Assembly (NCBI GenBank): GCA_021323945.1
Contig: JAJPKA010000002.1
Location: 186,001-250,000, forward strand
Reading direction: 5' to 3'
Source: Pseudomonadota bacterium
GTDB lineage: Bacteria > Desulfobacterota > Binatia > Binatales > Binataceae
DNA length: 64,000 nucleotides
Positions 59,875 to 64,000 of this stretch are shown piece by piece. Under the pieces are notes generated by a model. The model had not been told where the DNA came from. It worked only from the letters and a program-made list of their open reading frames with translations, and did no database searches. Position numbers and translations under genes: made by a program. Numbering within the stretch: the first letter of the stretch is position 1; every line of letters starts with the position of its first letter.

Positions 59875-60441
59875 ATGATCCTGAAGGTCGCACGTCTAGG
59901 CCATCCCGCAGTTCGTACTGCTGCCAGCGCGGTTGACCCTGCGATAATCCGCTCGCCCGAGTTTCAGCGTCTGCTCGACGACATGGTCGAGACGATGCGT
60001 GAGTACAACGGCGTTGGGCTGGCGGCGCCACAAGTACATTTGTCGCTTCAGGTCGCGGTGTTGGAAATGTCGCATCATCCGCGCTATCCGAACATGCCTG
60101 AGATTCCGCTCACCTACCTGATTAATCCTCAAGTGACAATCTTAGAGCATGCCACCATCGATGACTGGGAAGGGTGTCTCAGCATTCCCGATATGCGGGG
60201 TTTGGTCCCGCGCTTCAAACAACTACGTGTAACCGCGCTCGGTCGGCACGGGGAGGAACTGGATTTCGTTGCCAACGACTTCCACGCGCGCGTGATACAG
60301 CACGAAGTTGACCATCTTAAAGGCGAGGTTTACCTGGATCGAATGCCGAATCTACGTTCCCTCAGCCATTTGGCCGAATGGCAAAGGTTCGTGCTTGAGA
60401 CGCCTCAAAAACAACCGCAACGCGCCGGCGAATCGGGATAA
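59875..60441 (+). CDS. def: Peptide deformylase
   Basis: A 188-residue zinc/iron metallopeptidase that removes the formyl group from nascent proteins. Motif 1 is GVGLAAPQV, motif 2 EGCLSIPDM with the metal Cys, motif 3 QHEVDHLKG with the two metal His residues. ATG 59875 has AGGATCC upstream. It stands alone; the usual partner fmt is not adjacent. Confidence 0.95.
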   Translation: MILKVARLGHPAVRTAASAVDPAIIRSPEFQRLLDDMVETMREYNGVGLAAPQVHLSLQVAVLEMSHHPRYPNMPEIPLTYLINPQVTILEHATIDDWEGCLSIPDMRGLVPRFKQLRVTALGRHGEELDFVANDFHARVIQHEVDHLKGEVYLDRMPNLRSLSHLAEWQRFVLETPQKQPQRAGESG

Positions 60442-60536
60442 CTTCCTGCACCAGAATCGTACGCGACTCTTGTGCTGAGTTGAGAGCACGAGACCCCCGT
60501 TTTAGCTGAGTCGCATTGGTGGCTGTTAAGAGGAGA

Positions 60537-60842
60537 TCACTTGGGCGGGTAGGGAAGGGCGCTCGAAGGCAATGGTGGAACCTTGCCCGTTAGGCGCGCT
60601 TTTGCCAGCAACTTCGCGAGCTCCTGATTCGCCGAAGACAAACGTTCTTCCTCGGCTTGAGTCTTGGCGAGATTCTCTTTCAATTGTGCGTTCTCAGATT
60701 GTAGCGTACTGATTTGCTGCTGGAGCGCCAGGCTCTTTCTTTGTTCTTCCGCCACGGCCGCCTTGGTGCGCGAATAAAGCCTCAGACCAGTAACGGCCGC
60801 ACCGATCGCGACGACCAGGGCGACCACCAGCGCTATGCGCAC
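60537..60842 (-). CDS. Small membrane-anchored coiled-coil protein
   Basis: A 101-residue protein with an N-terminal transmembrane segment (IALVVALVVAIGAAVTGL) and a coiled-coil (EEQRKSLALQQQISTLQSENAQLKENLAKTQAEEERL), ending in a Pro-rich tail. It starts at GTG 60842 with AAGGGG upstream. It resembles small division- or envelope-related membrane proteins; the family is not assigned. Confidence 0.55.
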   Translation of the reverse strand: MRIALVVALVVAIGAAVTGLRLYSRTKAAVAEEQRKSLALQQQISTLQSENAQLKENLAKTQAEEERLSSANQELAKLLAKARLTGKVPPLPSSALPYPPK

Positions 60843-61015
60843 TGCCCACCCCTTGCTGTTTTTATAGCGTCCGCTCCTTGCATGAGCTCCGCCATAATCG
60901 CATTGTGTAGCATCGCGTCAGCACGTGGCGCAACGGTCTGGCCAGACGGCTCCAATTCATCTGAAAGCTACGAATTAGCGCCCGCTGATTGCTATAGTTT
61001 ATCCAGGCAATTCAG

Positions 61016-61105
61016 GGAGGGGTGGCCGAGCGGTTGAAGGCACCGGTCTTGAAAACCGGCAGCGGCTTACGTCGCTCGTGGGTTCGAATCCCACCCCCTC
61101 CGCCA
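61016..61105 (+). tRNA. tRNA-Ser(TGA)
   Basis: Class II tRNA with acceptor GGAGGGG/CCCCTCC. The anticodon stem CCGGT/ACCGG holds loop CTTGAAA, giving anticodon TGA (61050-61052). A long variable arm (AGCGGCTTACGTCGCT) and T loop TTCGAAT are present. CCA is encoded (61103-61105). Confidence 0.96.
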
Positions 61106-61305
61106 CTTGAAGACGATTCGACCCGAGACCCGGCCAGTCTCCACCTTCGTTGATGTTAGCGATTCAACGATGAATGGCGCCAAATGGATGGGTTGGACAT
61201 TGCGGAGCGCGTTTGTTGAACTCTCGTTTATGTTATCCAGGACCCATATCTTAAACGCAGCAGTCGGTTGATTCGCTGATGCGGCACATTCATCCTCGAT
61301 GGTAG

Positions 61306-62769
61306 ATGAAGGTTTCGACTGACAGTCAATCGCACGGCATCCATTCGCTTTCTGAGCTTCCTTCTCGCCGGGCGACCCCGAAGATCAGATTTTCGGCTGC
61401 GCGCGAAGCGCCAGGGCCACGCGGAATCATGAGCGGTTCGTCCCTGATGTACGATCCGCTGAGGTTTCTCGAAAAAGTGTCTCGTGCTTATGGCGACCTT
61501 GTGCGCCTCAATATAATGAACCTGCGAATTTGCCTGGTAGCGCATCCCGACGGCATCAAACACGTTCTGCAGGATAATCATCGCAATTACCAGAAGTCGT
61601 TTGACTACAAAATCCTTGCACGCCTCTTGGGCCAGGGGCTGGTGACCAGCGAGGGTGCGTTATGGCTTGGGCAACGGAGATTGATCCAGCCGATGTTCCA
61701 TCGTCAAAAGGTGGCGGAATTCGGCACTATCATGGCGGAATGTACAACGGCGATGCTCGACTCATGGCGTGGATGGGCGGAGCGAGGAGCGGCCTTCGAC
61801 GTTATGCCGGAGATGATGCGCCTGACCCTGCGAGTTGTCGGCCGGGCATTACTCTCGATGGACTTGACCGCGCAGGCCGACGCCATTGGCCGCAATATGA
61901 CGATCGCCAACGAACGATTCGGCAGTATGGGAATGCTGGCATTTGCACCATGGCTTCCGACACCCGGCAACCTACGTTTTCGTATCGCAGCCCGTAACCT
62001 GCGAAAAATTGTTCTCGGCATCATCGCTCAACGCCGGAGAGAAGGCCGCGATTACGGGGATCTGTTGTCGATGCTGCTCGAGGCTCGTGACGAAAGCGGC
62101 GAAGGCATGAGCGATGAACAATTGCGCGATGAGGTTCTGACTCTGATTCTCGCAGGACATGAAACAACGGCGACCGCGCTTTCCTGGACCTGGTATTTAC
62201 TTTCACAGAACCCGGAGGCCGAACATAAGTTGCATCGCGAAGTTGATGAAGTTCTGGGCGGACGCGAGCCCTCGATTTCCGACTTGCCGAATCTCAAGTA
62301 CACAGCGATGGTAATCGATGAGGCTATGCGCTTATATCCGCCGGTGTGGGCTATTGGACGGGCTGCCGTTGGCCACGACGAGGTGATGGGTTACCGCATA
62401 CGAAAAGGGACCAACCTGCTGCTGAGCCAATGGCTCGTTCACCGGCACCCTAGTTTCTGGGATGAACCTGACCGGTTTAAGCCTGAGCGTTTCGCCGAAG
62501 GAGGTGATTCCAAGCGGCCGCGTTACGCCTTCTTTCCATTTGGCGGTGGACCTCGTTTGTGCATCGGCAACCTGTTCGCGCTGACCGAAGCCCAAATTGT
62601 GCTCGCGACGGTCGCACAAAAATACCGCTTACGAGTAGTTGCCGGTCACCCAGTTGAGCCGCAACCGTTGGTCACTTTGCGGCCGCGTTACGGTATCAAA
62701 GTGACTCTGGAGCCGCGAACCAGGATAGGCGGTTCTCATTTTAATGCCAGCTGGTACAGCCGGCATTAA
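61306..62769 (+). CDS. Cytochrome P450
   Basis: A 487-residue P450 monooxygenase. The I-helix oxygen-binding motif [12 protein letters not shown], ExxR ([11 protein letters not shown]) and the haem-ligand loop [10 protein letters not shown] with Cys near residue 419 are all clear. It lacks a transmembrane anchor, so it is a soluble bacterial P450. A ferredoxin/reductase partner is not encoded nearby. It probably hydroxylates a hydrophobic substrate; the neighbouring lipid-catabolic theme makes a fatty-acid or sterol-like role plausible but unproved. Confidence 0.93.
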   Translation: MKVSTDSQSHGIHSLSELPSRRATPKIRFSAAREAPGPRGIMSGSSLMYDPLRFLEKVSRAYGDLVRLNIMNLRICLVAHPDGIKHVLQDNHRNYQKSFDYKILARLLGQGLVTSEGALWLGQRRLIQPMFHRQKVAEFGTIMAECTTAMLDSWRGWAERGAAFDVMPEMMRLTLRVVGRALLSMDLTAQADAIGRNMTIANERFGSMGMLAFAPWLPTPGNLRFRIAARNLRKIVLGIIAQRRREGRDYGDLLSMLLEARDESGEGMSDEQLRDEVLTLILAGHETTATALSWTWYLLSQNPEAEHKLHREVDEVLGGREPSISDLPNLKYTAMVIDEAMRLYPPVWAIGRAAVGHDEVMGYRIRKGTNLLLSQWLVHRHPSFWDEPDRFKPERFAEGGDSKRPRYAFFPFGGGPRLCIGNLFALTEAQIVLATVAQKYRLRVVAGHPVEPQPLVTLRPRYGIKVTLEPRTRIGGSHFNASWYSRH

Positions 62770-62801
62770 GGCTCCTCGGCGGTGTCGATCAAATCAGAAA
62801 C

Positions 62802-63251
62802 CTATGCAGGAGCGGCAGCCTTGGGCACCTTCGCACGGTTTTTAGCATGACGCGTGCGGGGCGTGATTTTGAGTCGTATGCGGGACGCCGAGCAGGCGCG
62901 GCGCTCGGCAGAGACCGCGTGTTTCCACTCGATGATGCGGCGGCGTAGCAAATCGGCATTGATCCCCAGAGCGTCACACACGGTAACGAAACTAAAGCCA
63001 CCGGAGTTCGTCTGGTCAGCGAGAATCCAACGCTCTGCATCGACAAACAAGCGCCGAGGACGGCTTGATTTTGACAGCGCCCCCTTCTGATAAACGTTCA
63101 GTGCGTCGGTAAGTAAGGCAAGCATCAGTCGCTGTTCGCCCGATAATCCGTAGCCACTCGAAATGTCACAGTATTGGCAGGGAAGGATAAAGTCCGACTC
63201 GGTTCCAGAGGTAACCGGTGCGCGTGAAACGGCGCAAAGTCTAGAACTCAT
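62802..63251 (-). CDS. Hypothetical protein with HTH-like C-terminal region
   Basis: A 149-residue protein starting after GGGGGACAT. Its middle carries SGEQRLMLALLTDALNVYQKG, then RRLFVDAERWILAD, GGFSFVTVCDALGINADLLRRRIIEWK. This block recurs in hypothetical proteins of Deltaproteobacteria-like genomes and resembles an HTH-type or helical regulatory domain. The C-terminus is basic. Function unknown. Confidence 0.55.
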   Translation of the reverse strand: MSSRLCAVSRAPVTSGTESDFILPCQYCDISSGYGLSGEQRLMLALLTDALNVYQKGALSKSSRPRRLFVDAERWILADQTNSGGFSFVTVCDALGINADLLRRRIIEWKHAVSAERRACSASRIRLKITPRTRHAKNRAKVPKAAAPA

Positions 63252-63518
63252 ATGTCCCCCAGTGAGGCCAACCTGACGCGTCGCTATCCGGCACGGTCAG
63301 GCCGAACTTAAAACAATCGGCAATAGGAATTGGTTCCCTTCCAGATCGAAAGGGCCAGCTGTGCATTAGCGTCGCGGTCAAGCCTCCCGCGAGGAGTGAC
63401 CCGCTCGAAAACACGTCTCTCTAAGCAGGTCTCTCACGGGCCGGACCTCGGCGGGTCGCTAGGATCGTGTCCGAAGATGGTCGGCCACTGGCAGACTAAC
63501 GGCGGTAGTTCTCCAAAA

Positions 63519-64000
63519 TCACCGGGGTTCGCTGTGCAACACACCCTCCCGTTCGAGACGACTTATGCGCTCGGAATCATAACCGAGGTAGTCACGCAGT
63601 ATCTTCGTATTATGTTCGCCGAGGAGGGGTGCCTCCAGTTCAAGCCGTTTTGGAAAGGCGGAAAAGCGCAAGGGAAAACCTGGTATCTCAAAATCGCCCA
63701 GCAGCCGGTCATGAACTTTCTGAACCGTCTCTCGCTCCCGGAGATGGGGGTGATTCATTGCTTGTTCGACACTCAGAATTGGAGCCGAAGGAATGCGGGC
63801 TTGCCGCAGGATCTCCACTGCGGTCTGATTATTTGGTAGCTGATTTAACCAACTCTCGATGATCTCGATTACTTGGGGTCTGTTCCGCAGCCGGGATGCA
63901 TTGTCGGCGAAGCGAGGATCCGTACCCAGTTCAGGCTTTCCGATAATCTCACAGAATTTGATCCAGTGGTGGTCGAGCCAGGCAAAGACGAACAGATAGC
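63519..64000 (-). CDS. CaiB/BaiF CoA-transferase, 3' part cut by the window edge
   Basis: The reading frame continues to the end of the window. The visible 160 residues include YLFVFAWLDHHWIKFCEIIGKPELGTDPRFAD, PSAPILSVEQAMNHPHLRE and LEAPLLGEHNTKILRDYLGYD, matching the C-terminal part of type III CoA-transferases. Many of these residues match the complete gene at 13008-14222. The N-terminal part and catalytic Asp lie outside the window. Confidence 0.88.
   Translation of the reverse strand, partial: YLFVFAWLDHHWIKFCEIIGKPELGTDPRFADNASRLRNRPQVIEIIESWLNQLPNNQTAVEILRQARIPSAPILSVEQAMNHPHLRERETVQKVHDRLLGDFEIPGFPLRFSAFPKRLELEAPLLGEHNTKILRDYLGYDSERISRLEREGVLHSEPR

Overview
The window is 64 kb of chromosomal DNA, roughly 58% G+C by eye, gene-dense, with genes on both strands and no recognisable insertion sequence, prophage, rRNA or CRISPR array. 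The core genes are bacterial: RecO, SecF, FtsY, ZapA, 5-formyltetrahydrofolate cyclo-ligase, RNase Y, peptide deformylase, TrmI and four tRNAs. The order zapA / 5-FCL / RNase Y and the paired ArsA-type ATPases recall Deltaproteobacteria-like lineages. Many flavin- or F420-dependent luciferase-like oxidoreductases, CaiB/BaiF CoA-transferases, DUF35/thiolase pairs and amidohydrolases would fit an uncultured group such as Candidatus Binatota. That placement is inference from gene content.

Layout. 1-4.9 kb: end of a ureidoglycolate-lyase-like gene, a geranylgeranyl-reductase-family flavoprotein, a DegP/HtrA protease, a fatty-acid-hydroxylase-like membrane protein and a dodecin. 5-16 kb: an accessory lipid or hydrophobe catabolism region (thiolase + DUF35, an SDR without its catalytic lysine, an alpha/beta hydrolase, two LLM oxidoreductases, a DUF1329 exported protein, a CoA-transferase, an enoyl-CoA hydratase, an AhpD-like protein). 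16-24 kb: a very large AAA/TPR ATPase, a possible GNAT-like acyltransferase, a GYD protein, and an ECF sigma / RskA-type anti-sigma pair followed by a secreted protein. 25-32 kb: serine hydrolase, tandem cupin, a third LLM enzyme, PdxH, a VOC protein, a glutathione S-transferase with an in-frame TGA at its catalytic position, and two paralogous secreted lipoproteins. 32-47 kb: initiator tRNA, CobQ, a second ECF sigma / anti-sigma pair, SDR, 2-hydroxyacid dehydrogenase, PDZ protein, MoxR ATPase, RecO, two lipoproteins, amidohydrolase, PAP2 protein and M28 peptidase. 47-63 kb: two ArsA-like ATPases, DUF4911, TrmI, two small Cys-motif proteins, SecF, FtsY, ZapA, 5-FCL, RNase Y, a ferritin-like protein, tRNA-Gln, tRNA-Glu, an excisionase-type HTH protein, deformylase, tRNA-Ser and a cytochrome P450. 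The right edge cuts a second CaiB/BaiF CoA-transferase.

The most striking observation is the GST at 29806-30417 on the minus strand. A well-placed ribosome binding site and ATG precede a normal GST N-terminus that is interrupted at codon 10 by TGA, exactly where the catalytic Ser/Cys sits. A perfect 8-bp stem with a 3-nt loop starting with G lies 32 nt behind the TGA, as in bacterial SECIS elements. This is a candidate selenocysteine-containing GST; a nonsense mutation is the alternative. Other points worth following are catalytic substitutions in an SDR and a PAP2 protein, operator-like repeats near the ATPase and acyltransferase genes, and a structured region in the zapA / 5-FCL gap where 6S RNA is often found.
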